A stretch of 29,056 bases of DNA from Nitrospirota bacterium (GCA_004298625.1 SCSY01000044.1:1-29056), one strand, 5' to 3'; shown: positions 7,758 through 13,479, numbered from the stretch's first letter. Notes: generated by a model from the letters alone, not told the origin. Made by a program: numbers and translations.

Positions 7758-8001
7758 AAGCGCGCAGGAATTTGATAAGAGATTTGACTCGGGGGAAGAC
7801 ATTCACGACCTGATAGATATGTCAAAGGCAAAGATTATCAGTCATGGAAAAAAGGTGCGCCTGACGCTTGATGTTGCGGAGTCTCTCGTGGCAGATATAG
7901 ATGAAATCCGTCATCGGATAGGCGTTGACAGAGGCGCGTTGATAAAGGTCTGGCTACATGAGCGCGTGAGGCAGGAAAAGACCGAAAAAAAATCAGCGTA
8001 G
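7735..8001 (+). CDS. brnA: BrnA-family antitoxin
   Basis: 88 aa. The partner of the preceding toxin; BrnA binds BrnT and represses the shared promoter through a ribbon-helix-helix DNA-binding region. Here the C-terminal segment VRLTLDVAESLVADIDEIRHRIGVDRGALIKVWLHERV, read in parts, has the strand-helix-helix pattern (about residues 40-80). The N-terminal half (SAQEFDKRFDSGEDIHDLID) is the toxin-binding arm typical of BrnA-type antitoxins. The ribosome site GGAGG lies inside the end of brnT, ten bases before the ATG. Confidence 0.9.
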   Translation: MARQKLAKSAQEFDKRFDSGEDIHDLIDMSKAKIISHGKKVRLTLDVAESLVADIDEIRHRIGVDRGALIKVWLHERVRQEKTEKKSA

Positions 8002-8012
8002 ATTTCTGAACA

Positions 8013-8050
8013 TGCTCGCTTGCGAAAATATGGGAAGTGCCACTCATTAA
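8013..8050. repeat. Short dispersed repeat, copy A (after brnA)
   Basis: Begins with TGCTCGCTTGCGAAAATA and ends with CTCATTAA. Copies B (8906-8943) and C (9240-9276) share both conserved blocks. It lies 11 bases after the brnA stop codon, so it marks the downstream edge of the toxin-antitoxin module. Confidence 0.75.
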
Positions 8051-8142
8051 TTCCCTGATTCTCAAGAAATCAGTTAAAAAGGCTGCAAAGAACAAAATCT
8101 CATCAAAAATTAAAATCTGAAAATTGTTTCGTGCTTTTCTGC

Positions 8143-8164
8143 GGGCCGCGCAAAGGCGCGGCCC
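8143..8164 (+). terminator. Strong GC hairpin, probable terminator after brnTA
   Basis: A perfect 9-bp GC stem (GGGCCGCGC paired with GCGCGGCCC) has a 4-base loop. On the plus strand TTCTGTTT follows, a moderate U-tract, so it best serves brnTA. It also lies only seven bases beyond the true stop codon of the opposing selenoprotein gene. There it lacks a U-tract but may protect the 3' end of that message. Confidence 0.6.
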
Positions 8165-8170
8165 TTCTGT

Positions 8171-8659
8171 TTAATACACGGGTACCAGCGAATATCTTTT
8201 TGCCTGATAATCTATAAGGGATATCCAGCCGCTTTCCACATGCTTGATCTCCGGAAGCACTGTCTTGGGGTCAACACCCATGACCCTTGCGGCGACGAGT
8301 CAGAGTTCAAGCCTGATGTTATCTTTGGACATGAGCGCGACTGTGTTGGCTATCTCGTCCATTATTTTTTTATCCTCTTCGGTCATCCCCGTCTTGTCAT
8401 GCGATATGAGCTTTACCGAGGGGCCGATGAACACGACGACAAAGGACGGTTTCATGTCCTTCCCCCGGGCAGCCATATCCTTATATGTCTGGTGTATGAG
8501 AGTAAGAAGAATCGATGCGCTTTTTGCATTCCCCACCCTAAAGTCGAACACCGCCTTCGCCTCTTTGGAGTAATCCTTAGCCATGGCAGGAGCAGAGACG
8601 CTCAGCATGAGCGCGGCAACTATCAATATCGAGATTAAAATAACTATCTTCCTTTGCAT
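8171..8659 (-). CDS. Exported DsrE-family protein, putative selenoprotein (in-frame TGA)
   Basis: Read from the ATG (8657-8659), the frame gives 119 residues, then TGA (8300-8302), then 42 more residues to TAA (8171-8173), 162 residues in all with Sec120. Residues 1-27 are a signal peptide (lysine, hydrophobic core, SAPAMA). The rest is a DsrE-like fold of the COG1416 type. The part after the TGA (LVAARVMGVDPKTVLPEIK, then VESGWISLIDYQ) is typical family C-terminal sequence, so this is not a chance extension. TGA replaces the conserved cysteine that follows the ...RLEL strand in relatives. A SECIS-like hairpin lies directly downstream. Shine-Dalgarno AAAGGAGG precedes the ATG. The likely role is a periplasmic thiol/selenol sulfur-relay or redox protein; the substrate is unknown. 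The alternative is a nonsense mutation or sequencing error. Confidence 0.8.
8268..8286 (-). promoter_or_regulatory. Putative bacterial SECIS hairpin
   Basis: On the minus strand GGGTCA (8286-8281) pairs fully with TGACCC (8273-8268) around the 7-base loop TGGGTGT. The loop begins 19 bases after the TGA. Bacterial SECIS elements lie within the coding region, with an apical loop roughly 16-37 bases past the UGA and a G among the first two loop bases. Both conditions are met: the second loop base is G, followed by two more. Confidence 0.65.
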
Positions 8660-8748
8660 TTCATCCTCCTTTCAAAACATTTACATACCAGTCTTAGACA
8701 ATATTTTCATCCTCCACATCATCTCCTTTTCCACGTTCCTATTCAAGA

Positions 8749-8775
8749 ATTATCACGATTTGGATGTCATGTCAA
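8749..8775 (-). promoter_or_regulatory. Putative promoter of the DsrE-family selenoprotein gene
   Basis: On the minus strand a consensus TTGACA (8770-8775) is followed after 15 bases by GATAAT (8749-8754), or after 17 bases by the poorer TAATTC. The start codon lies about 90 bases downstream, with a strong ribosome site next to it. Confidence 0.45.
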
Positions 8776-8905
8776 GGGTAAAATGTCTCTCAGGTGATAT
8801 GGGCTCTATGGACTATGGGGCTTCAGCTCTTCCCCGCTTGCTTGTTATTAGACTATGGCACTGTGGAACTATTGCACTTTCTTGATATGGACGGTGGAAC
8901 TTGTT
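8776..8905. other. Non-coding spacer with no recognised gene
   Basis: Part of the 630-base gap between the selenoprotein and protease genes. I see no family-like translation in any frame. The sequence holds repeated words such as CTATGGACTATGG and GACTATGGCACTGTGG, which resemble the degenerate seven-base repeats found elsewhere in the window. The remainder of the gap holds repeat copies B and C and the relE relic. Confidence 0.5.
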
Positions 8906-8943
8906 TGCTCGCTTGCGAAAATAGGGGATGTGGAGCTCATTAA
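8906..8943. repeat. Short dispersed repeat, copy B (before the relE relic)
   Basis: TGCTCGCTTGCGAAAATA is identical to copy A over 18 bases. It is then followed by a variant GGGGATGTGG and CTCATTAA. It lies on the upstream side of the relE relic. Confidence 0.75.
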
Positions 8944-9025
8944 GTCTTATGTCTTATGGGCAGTCAGGAGGAAATGTTTTATTGCAAGACCTGACCCCGA
9001 ATTTTCCCTTCCCACTAATTAATTT

Positions 9026-9217
9026 CCTAAACGCATAGTTAATAAAATTTCATGGCTCTCGCAGCATTTCAACAACATAACCCCGGAACCATTGTCAGGC
9101 GACATGTCGGGACAGTTTAAACTCAGAGTTGGCGATTGGAGAGTTGTTTATGTAATCTCGGCAGATGCAATCGTTAGTAAAGCAGTAGGACATCGTCGGG
9201 AAATTTACAAATTATAA
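9026..9217 (+). pseudogene. Truncated RelE/ParE-family toxin gene
   Basis: An open stretch of 63 codons ending TAA (9215-9217) encodes KRIVNKISWLSQHFNNI, then PEPLSGDMSGQFKLRVGDWRVVY and ending VGHRREIYKL when read across. This is the C-terminal two thirds of a RelE-type toxin (usual marks: WL...F, LRVGDYRVIY, HRREIYK). The first ~20 residues are absent. In frame, a TAA lies just upstream (9020-9022) and no ATG, GTG or TTG occurs before the internal ATG at about residue 26. No antitoxin is next to it. It lies between repeat copies B and C. Confidence 0.7.
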
Positions 9218-9239
9218 ACCAGTTGCCTGCTTGCAAGCC

Positions 9240-9276
9240 TGCTCTCTTGCGAAAATGCGGATGTGGAACTCATGAA
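9240..9276. repeat. Short dispersed repeat, copy C (before the protease gene end)
   Basis: TGCTCTCTTGCGAAAAT followed by GCGGATGTGG and CTCATGAA. It differs from copies A and B at only a few positions in the conserved blocks. It lies between the relE relic stop (9217) and the stop of the protease gene (9290). Confidence 0.72.
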
Positions 9277-9289
9277 TTCTACGGAGTCT

Positions 9290-9853
9290 TTAGGTAAATT
9301 TGCCGCAGCACTTCTTATATTTTTTCCCGCTCTTGCAAGGGCAAGGATCGTTGCGACCTATTTTGGGACCTGCAAATACCTGTTGTTGATTTTTGTGTTC
9401 CTCGACAAAATCTATATGACCAGTGGATGGAATTCTAAAAGAAAATGTTGTCTTCCCATCTCTATGCGTTATTGCAAAATCACCACGATTAATTATATCC
9501 ATACCGATTAAGACATCCGCCCCTGATAAAAGCCCTTCTGTAACTCGCACGTTTTGAAAACCTACTTTATTCGGAAGCATAATATTAACAAGATAAACAT
9601 TGCTCATCTCTTCGCCCTTAGCATGTCTTACTAATGTCATACTTATTGGTTTAAGGTTGAGATCGTCAGCTACTTTTTTATTAATGACCGTATTTGTAGC
9701 CCCAGTATCCCATATACCATTGTATTGAATATGTTGGGGAGGAGGATTTGTTGTGGCCGGGTCGAATGCCGGATAAATATCTACAGGAGTAATTAAGACA
9801 TGCAATCTGCCGTTGTTTGCTTTGACAGTCAAACTACTGGAAGGTGGAGGCAT
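9290..9853 (-). CDS. Retropepsin-like aspartic protease with C-terminal SEC-C motif
   Basis: 187 aa. Residues about 15-145 resemble a retropepsin-type aspartyl protease. The catalytic motif is DTGATNTVI (Asp49), the later VLIGMDIINRGDFAIT strand corresponds to the ILG(x)D-type region, and such enzymes act as homodimers. The last ~20 residues, IGRNDPCPCKSGKKYKKCC, are a SEC-C zinc-binding motif (cysteines and a terminal CC pair), known from SecA and many small proteins. No signal peptide is seen, so it is probably cytoplasmic. Its start overlaps the stop of the upstream small gene by one base (TAATG), which indicates coupling. The target is unknown. A C-terminal SEC-C suggests docking to another protein or a ribosome-associated partner, but this is inference. 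Confidence 0.85.
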   Translation of the reverse strand: MPPPSSSLTVKANNGRLHVLITPVDIYPAFDPATTNPPPQHIQYNGIWDTGATNTVINKKVADDLNLKPISMTLVRHAKGEEMSNVYLVNIMLPNKVGFQNVRVTEGLLSGADVLIGMDIINRGDFAITHRDGKTTFSFRIPSTGHIDFVEEHKNQQQVFAGPKIGRNDPCPCKSGKKYKKCCGKFT

Positions 9854-10098
9854 TAGGCAAAAACTACACGAGAATGATAGGTCTGTGTATAACCCTCATT
9901 GCCTGGCTCACATTTTTGCACCAAAAAAGTGCCGAGCTCATGACTTTTTGACGTTTCTTCAATAGCAGTCATCTCAGAGTCAAAAACACCAACAACATCT
10001 TCCCCGATTATTACCAGATACTTTCCATTATATTTCTCGACGAGTTCTTTCTGATGGGATAGATAATACTTAAATTCTCTTTCCAATGGTTTTCTCAT
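9853..10098 (-). CDS. Small conserved protein coupled to the protease (DUF5678-like)
   Basis: 81 aa. The pattern of an N-terminal helix (EFKYYLSHQKELVEKY), then NGKYLVIIGEDVVGVFDSEMTAIEETSK, resembles the DUF5678 family of small proteins often found with retropepsin-like genes. The C-terminal residues (TYHSRVVFA) are probably a short strand. No catalytic residues are evident. It is the first gene of a two-gene operon with the protease, so the two proteins may act together. A toxin-antitoxin-like or regulatory pair is possible but unproven. Confidence 0.7.
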   Translation of the reverse strand: MRKPLEREFKYYLSHQKELVEKYNGKYLVIIGEDVVGVFDSEMTAIEETSKSHELGTFLVQKCEPGNEGYTQTYHSRVVFA

Positions 10099-10106
10099 AG
10101 GTGATT

Positions 10107-10136
10107 ATATTATGACATTTCCAGTAAAATTCTCAA
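10107..10136 (-). promoter_or_regulatory. Putative promoter of the small protein/protease operon
   Basis: On the minus strand TTGAGA (10131-10136) is followed after 18 bases by TAATAT (10107-10112). An overlapping TATAAT lies three bases further on. The ATG begins only about nine bases later, so the leader would be very short. Confidence 0.4.
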
Positions 10137-10289
10137 GAAAAAAGTTATCAATATTTTTAATAGGTTTATAAAAAACCGTTTATTCCCAGTTTGTCAGCCC
10201 CACAGACCATATTTTTCATACCCCTTATCTACCATAATTCCCTCTCCCGAAACCTGCCGCATTATAACATTTAAAAAGCGTTTTTTGCT

Positions 10290-10580
10290 CTATGAAATTC
10301 TCAGTTCTTTCCGAATCTTATCAGCAACCCATTGTCGCATCAGCGTTTGGTACGGTATGCCTTTTTTTGTTGCCACTTTTTTGATCGAGATGAGATACAT
10401 CGGGTCGAGCTTGATGGTCACGTTTTGAAGCGTTCTTCTCCGCTTTCCCATCACGATATCCCTTCGGAGCGCCTCATCGAGGCTGATCGCTATATCTCCC
10501 TCGACTATCTCACCGAGAACGCCCTTTTTATCATAGTATTCTTCGTCTGACATTTTCTTCGTTGCCTCTTTAATCTTCAT
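10290..10580 (-). CDS. CopG/BrnA-type antitoxin of the second BrnT pair
   Basis: 96 aa from the ATG at 10578-10580 (MKIKEATKKMSDEEYYDKKG), which has GGAG nine bases upstream. A longer open frame upstream only overlaps the toxin gene. The C-terminal half (NVTIKLDPMYLISIKKVATKKGIPYQTLMRQWVADKI, in part) is a ribbon-helix-helix-like DNA-binding domain of the CopG-antitoxin class. The acidic N-terminal half would wrap the toxin. It is the downstream partner of the BrnT-like gene at 10603-10875, with a 22-base gap. It probably binds the palindrome at 10890-10908 to repress the pair. Confidence 0.85.
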   Translation of the reverse strand: MKIKEATKKMSDEEYYDKKGVLGEIVEGDIAISLDEALRRDIVMGKRRRTLQNVTIKLDPMYLISIKKVATKKGIPYQTLMRQWVADKIRKELRIS

Positions 10581-10602
10581 GGTCTTCGTCTCCTTCCCGG
10601 CC

Positions 10603-10875
10603 TTAACCACGGTGCTTATGCCAATACCTGATCTCAGCCCTATCCATGTCCCATCCGGTAATGACCCTTGCCATTCCATCATGTTTCAACGCAAACACAA
10701 TAGTAAGATAACGCCCTTCATGCGTAGGCCCCATCGCAACATAGTGCCCTTTCTTCGTTTTACGATACAGCGGTTTATTTGCAAAAACTTCTTCCGCTTC
10801 CTCGGGTCTTACTCCATGACCAAGCTCAAGATGCACGATATTGCCGTCGTCCCATTCAAAATCCTTTATCCTCAA
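10603..10875 (-). CDS. BrnT-family toxin, second copy
   Basis: 90 aa. The order FEWDDGNIVHLELGHGV, then PEEAEEVF, then GRYLTIVFALK, and finally RVITGWDMDRAEIRYW is the BrnT pattern. It is only distantly similar to the brnT at 7485, so the two pairs arrived separately rather than by local duplication. The start codon is TTG (10873-10875), eight bases after AAGGAG; no in-frame ATG fits. The promoter and palindromic operator lie directly upstream. Confidence 0.88.
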   Translation of the reverse strand: MRIKDFEWDDGNIVHLELGHGVRPEEAEEVFANKPLYRKTKKGHYVAMGPTHEGRYLTIVFALKHDGMARVITGWDMDRAEIRYWHKHRG

Positions 10876-10889
10876 TGAGCGATCTCCTT

Positions 10890-10908
10890 AGTAATACATT
10901 GTATTACT
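10890..10908. promoter_or_regulatory. Palindromic operator of the second BrnT/antitoxin pair
   Basis: AGTAATACA and TGTATTACT are perfect 9-base inverted arms around a single central T. The palindrome covers the -10 element of the toxin-antitoxin promoter, as expected for autorepression by a ribbon-helix-helix antitoxin. Confidence 0.7.
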
Positions 10909-10926
10909 TTTTATCTTGAAAGTCAA
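10898..10926 (-). promoter_or_regulatory. Promoter of the second BrnT/antitoxin pair
   Basis: On the minus strand TTGACT (10921-10926) and TACAAT (10898-10903) are 17 bases apart, a near-consensus sigma-70 promoter. The TTG start codon and AAGGAG follow within 25 bases. Confidence 0.75.
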
Positions 10927-10945
10927 ATAAAAACACGGATATAAT
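10916..10945 (+). promoter_or_regulatory. Promoter of rsmE
   Basis: TTGAAA (10916-10921) and TATAAT (10940-10945) are 18 bases apart. The -35 box shares base 10921 with the -35 box of the divergent toxin promoter, so the two promoters are back to back. The predicted start of transcription falls on or next to the rsmE ATG. Confidence 0.65.
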
Positions 10946-10951
10946 ATCGAA

Positions 10952-11728
10952 ATGCGGATTATAGTATCGAAAGAAGATATTAAGGGCGAAAGAGTTACGG
11001 TATCCGGCGAGAAGGCTAAGTATCTGATATCCGTGATGAGGTGTGAAGAGGGCGACAGCCTTCAGGTTTTAGATGGCGAAGGGAATTGCTATAACGCAAA
11101 GGTTTCCGGAATAGATAATAAAAAAGTTACTTTAGACCTTCTCGAAAAAGTTCCATACGAGACAGAGTCGCATTTGAATCTTGAGCTTGTTCAGGGAATC
11201 CTTAAGGGCGAGAAGATGGACTGGGTTATCCAGAAGACTACGGAACTCGGCGTTAAAGAAATAGTCCCTGTCATAACAGAGAGAAGTCAGGTTAGACATA
11301 CGAGAAAAGTTGAGAGGTGGAAGAAGATTGCGGAGGAGGCGTCCCGGCAGAGCGGAAGGACGAATATCCCCGTGATACAGAAGCCGGTGGAGTTTAGCTC
11401 GTGGCTCATAGCTCATGGCTCATTGCCGTTAAACGGTTTTATCTTTTGGGAAGAAGGGGGACTGCCGTTAAAAGAAGCAGTGAGCAGAGGGGTTGGGGAT
11501 TGGGGTTTAGGGGTCAGTTCTTTTACCAATCCCCGGACCCAAAACCCTAACCCCTGTTTTATTGCCATCGGCCCGGAAGGCGGGTTCACGAAAGAAGAGG
11601 TTGAGCTTGCAAATTCAAAGGGGCTTATCACCGTCTCCCTCGGAAAACGCATTCTCCGCGCAGAGACAGCGGCAATTTCAGCAGTAACGCTCATTCAGTT
11701 TCTGCTTGGAGATATTAATCAAGGTTAA
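10952..11728 (+). CDS. rsmE: 16S rRNA m3U1498 methyltransferase
   Basis: 258 aa. RsmE methylates N3 of U1498 in 16S rRNA with S-adenosylmethionine, using a SPOUT knot fold. Evidence: an N-terminal PUA-like domain (IKGERVTVSGEKAKYLISVMRCEEGDSLQVLDGEG), LVQGILKGEKMDWVIQKTTELGV, and the knot motifs AIGPEGGFTKEEVELA and SLGKRILRAETAAISAV. The region from about residue 149 to 202 is odd. It contains a stretch encoded by GCTCATA-type repeats (11396-11425) and another encoded by G-rich and C-rich inverted repeats (11489-11556). Together they make the loop before the knot longer than usual. The frame is intact, so the protein is probably functional. The promoter predicts a leaderless message. Confidence 0.94.
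   Translation: MRIIVSKEDIKGERVTVSGEKAKYLISVMRCEEGDSLQVLDGEGNCYNAKVSGIDNKKVTLDLLEKVPYETESHLNLELVQGILKGEKMDWVIQKTTELGVKEIVPVITERSQVRHTRKVERWKKIAEEASRQSGRTNIPVIQKPVEFSSWLIAHGSLPLNGFIFWEEGGLPLKEAVSRGVGDWGLGVSSFTNPRTQNPNPCFIAIGPEGGFTKEEVELANSKGLITVSLGKRILRAETAAISAVTLIQFLLGDINQG
11396..11425. repeat. GCTCATA-type short repeat inside rsmE
   Basis: AGCTCGTG, GCTCATA, GCTCATG, GCTCATTG are successive seven- to eight-base units within the coding sequence (encoding SSWLIAHGSL). Such units look like the intergenic repeats elsewhere in this window. Confidence 0.6.
11489..11556. repeat. G-rich/C-rich inverted repeat with G-quadruplex motif inside rsmE
   Basis: Four GGGG runs (11489-11492, 11495-11498, 11502-11505, 11510-11513) with loops of 2, 3 and 4 bases make a canonical four-tetrad G-quadruplex motif on the coding strand. 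The C-rich stretch 11525-11556 (CCAATCCCC, ACCC, AACCCTAACCCC) is an imperfect reverse complement, so a hairpin is an alternative fold. The segment encodes a low-complexity linker (GVGDWGLGV ... NPRTQNPNP). Confidence 0.65.
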
Positions 11729-11738
11729 GAGTTGGAAA

Positions 11739-11903
11739 CTAATCTTCTTTTTCAACGATGGAAACAACATTCTCAACAGGAATTACAAGCCATCCGGATT
11801 CTGCCTCGATATAAACGTCTTTCTCGCCGATTTCGATAAGCTTGCCGGTGTATGTCGTCTCTGTTGTTAAAACCACAACGATCTTGCCTATAAGGTCTTG
11901 CAT
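11739..11903 (-). CDS. Small Sm-like/beta-barrel protein, 54 aa
   Basis: An open frame from ATG (11901-11903) to TAG (11739-11741), 54 codons. The translation begins MQDLIGKIVVVLTTETTYTG, followed by KLIEIGEKDVYIEAESGWLVI, and ends PVENVVSIVEKED. Alternating strands with a glycine turn look like a short Sm/LSm-like or KOW-like barrel (compare the L-K-v-x-V-x-L-x-x-G-x-x-x-x-G-x-L pattern of Sm motif 1 and the VPVENVVSI end of motif 2). GGAGG lies four bases before the ATG. It lies in the gap between rsmE (opposite strand) and der (same strand), and may be cotranscribed with der. Function is not known. Confidence 0.7.
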   Translation of the reverse strand: MQDLIGKIVVVLTTETTYTGKLIEIGEKDVYIEAESGWLVIPVENVVSIVEKED

Positions 11904-11917
11904 CGAACCTCCATGTT

Positions 11918-11955
11918 TCAGTTTTTAGTTTTCAGTTGTCAGTCTAAAAACAAAA
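11918..11955. repeat. TTCAGTT-type short repeat between der and the small gene
   Basis: TTTCAGTTTTTAG, TTTTCAG, TTGTCAG, then TAAAAACAAAAAACC. This is degenerate seven-base periodicity of the same style as the other intergenic repeats. It may also provide A/T-rich flanks downstream of der. Confidence 0.5.
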
Positions 11956-11970
11956 AACCAACAACTTTTT

Positions 11971-13278
11971 TCACGCCTTCCTTTTTTTATAAATCCTCAC
12001 CGGCGTCCCCATGAAAGAAAACCTCTCCCTGAGGCATTTTTCTATATATCTCATGTATGGATCTTTCAGACCTTCGGGATAATTTGTAAAAAGGACAAAC
12101 ACCGGCGGCTCTGTTCCTGTCTGCGTCATGTAATAGACCTTCACGCTCTTCCCCCTGTATAAAGGCAGAGGGTTATTGCCCACAACGTCTTTTATGAACT
12201 TGTTCATCTCAGGCGTGCTTATCCTCTTTTTCCTTTCGCTCATTATCTCGTCAATGACCGGGAATATTTTTGTTATCCTTTTTTTTTCTGTCCCCGAGGT
12301 TGTAATTACAGGGGCATGAGTGAGAAACCACATCTTTCTTTTAAGTTCCGACATAAGTTTTTTATAGGCCAGCTCAGGCTCGGGCACCATATCCCATTTG
12401 TTAAGGAGAAAAATTGCTCCCTTCCCGTATCTCTCGACCATGCCGGCGACCTTCTGATCCTGTTCCGTTATTCCATCTGAAGCGTCAAGGACTATGAGCG
12501 CCACGTCACACCTCTCTATGCTTCTTACCGCCCTTACAAAAGAAAACCTTTCTATGGAAAAACCAAGTTTCCCTTTTTTCCTGATGCCTGCGGTGTCTAT
12601 GATTAGATATTTTTTTTTGTAATACGAGCATACTGAATCTATGGCGTCCCTTGTAGTGCCTGCAACCGGACTCACGATCATTCTCTGTTTGCCGAGAAGA
12701 CTGTTCACGAGTGTTGATTTCCCGACATTCGGCCTTCCGACAACGGCAATCCCCGGATATAAAACTTTTTCGTTTATAACATCGGGAAGAAGAACTGCGA
12801 TCTTGTCCATGAGTTCGCTGAACTCATAGCCCGTTGCAGCGGAGACAGGGATGAGTTCATCCACCCCCAGGGCATAAAAATCGAAAAGCCTCTCCTCCCT
12901 TTTGAAAGTGTCAATTTTATTTACTACCCACAATATTTTTTTCCCTGACGCCCTGAGAGTCCTTGCAAGTTCCATATCGGCAGGCGTAAGCCCGTCTTTC
13001 CCGTCAAGGAGATGAATTATCAGATCTGCTTCTTCCATGGCAAATAGAGCCTGTTCCCTCATCCGGGTGAACATATCATCGGAAGGCTCGGGATAAAAAC
13101 CGCCTGTATCAACCGCAATGAACGCCTTTCCCTCCCACTCGGCCTCCTGATAATTCCTGTCCCTGGTGACGTTCGGGAGATCCTCGACAATTGCGGCAGG
13201 TGAACCAACCATCCGGTTAAAGAGGGTGGATTTTCCGACATTTGCCCTTCCAACTATTACAACAAAAGGTTTAGACAT
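11971..13278 (-). CDS. der: Ribosome-assembly GTPase Der (EngA)
   Basis: 435 aa, full length. Two tandem GTPase domains are visible: G1 GRANVGKST (10-18), G3 DTGG and NKID in the first; GRPNVGKST, DTAGIRKKGK and NKWD in the second. A C-terminal KH-like domain follows (about 350-435, ending RFSFMGTPVRIYKKRK). Der is needed for 50S subunit maturation. It is probably transcribed alone or followed by the 54-aa gene. The ATG lies at 13276-13278 with little ribosome-site support. Confidence 0.97.
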   Translation of the reverse strand: MSKPFVVIVGRANVGKSTLFNRMVGSPAAIVEDLPNVTRDRNYQEAEWEGKAFIAVDTGGFYPEPSDDMFTRMREQALFAMEEADLIIHLLDGKDGLTPADMELARTLRASGKKILWVVNKIDTFKREERLFDFYALGVDELIPVSAATGYEFSELMDKIAVLLPDVINEKVLYPGIAVVGRPNVGKSTLVNSLLGKQRMIVSPVAGTTRDAIDSVCSYYKKKYLIIDTAGIRKKGKLGFSIERFSFVRAVRSIERCDVALIVLDASDGITEQDQKVAGMVERYGKGAIFLLNKWDMVPEPELAYKKLMSELKRKMWFLTHAPVITTSGTEKKRITKIFPVIDEIMSERKKRISTPEMNKFIKDVVGNNPLPLYRGKSVKVYYMTQTGTEPPVFVLFTNYPEGLKDPYMRYIEKCLRERFSFMGTPVRIYKKRKA

Positions 13279-13479
13279 AAGTAGTATTTTACACTAAAGA
13301 AAGAAAAGAATTTTGAGGCTGAGGTCAGTGCGATTGTGCATTTTGACTCAACTTGCGTGAAAAAGCGTAGTTAAAGTCCGAAGCTTGCAGGTTCTCATTG
13401 AAAAAATAAGGGGTTTTAGGGTATTTTTAGGGTATGGAAATTGCTTTCAAATATGTATGTATAATAGCGTCAAGTCAAA

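Noticed and set aside
8300..8302. TGA as a simple nonsense mutation or pseudogene
   Set aside because: The downstream frame is intact and family-like, the TGA falls at a conserved Cys position and a SECIS-like hairpin follows. Kept as the main alternative but not preferred.
8983..9000. GCAAGACCTGACCCC as a transposon end
   Set aside because: It resembles words I associate with REP/transposon debris, but no inverted partner or transposase is present here.
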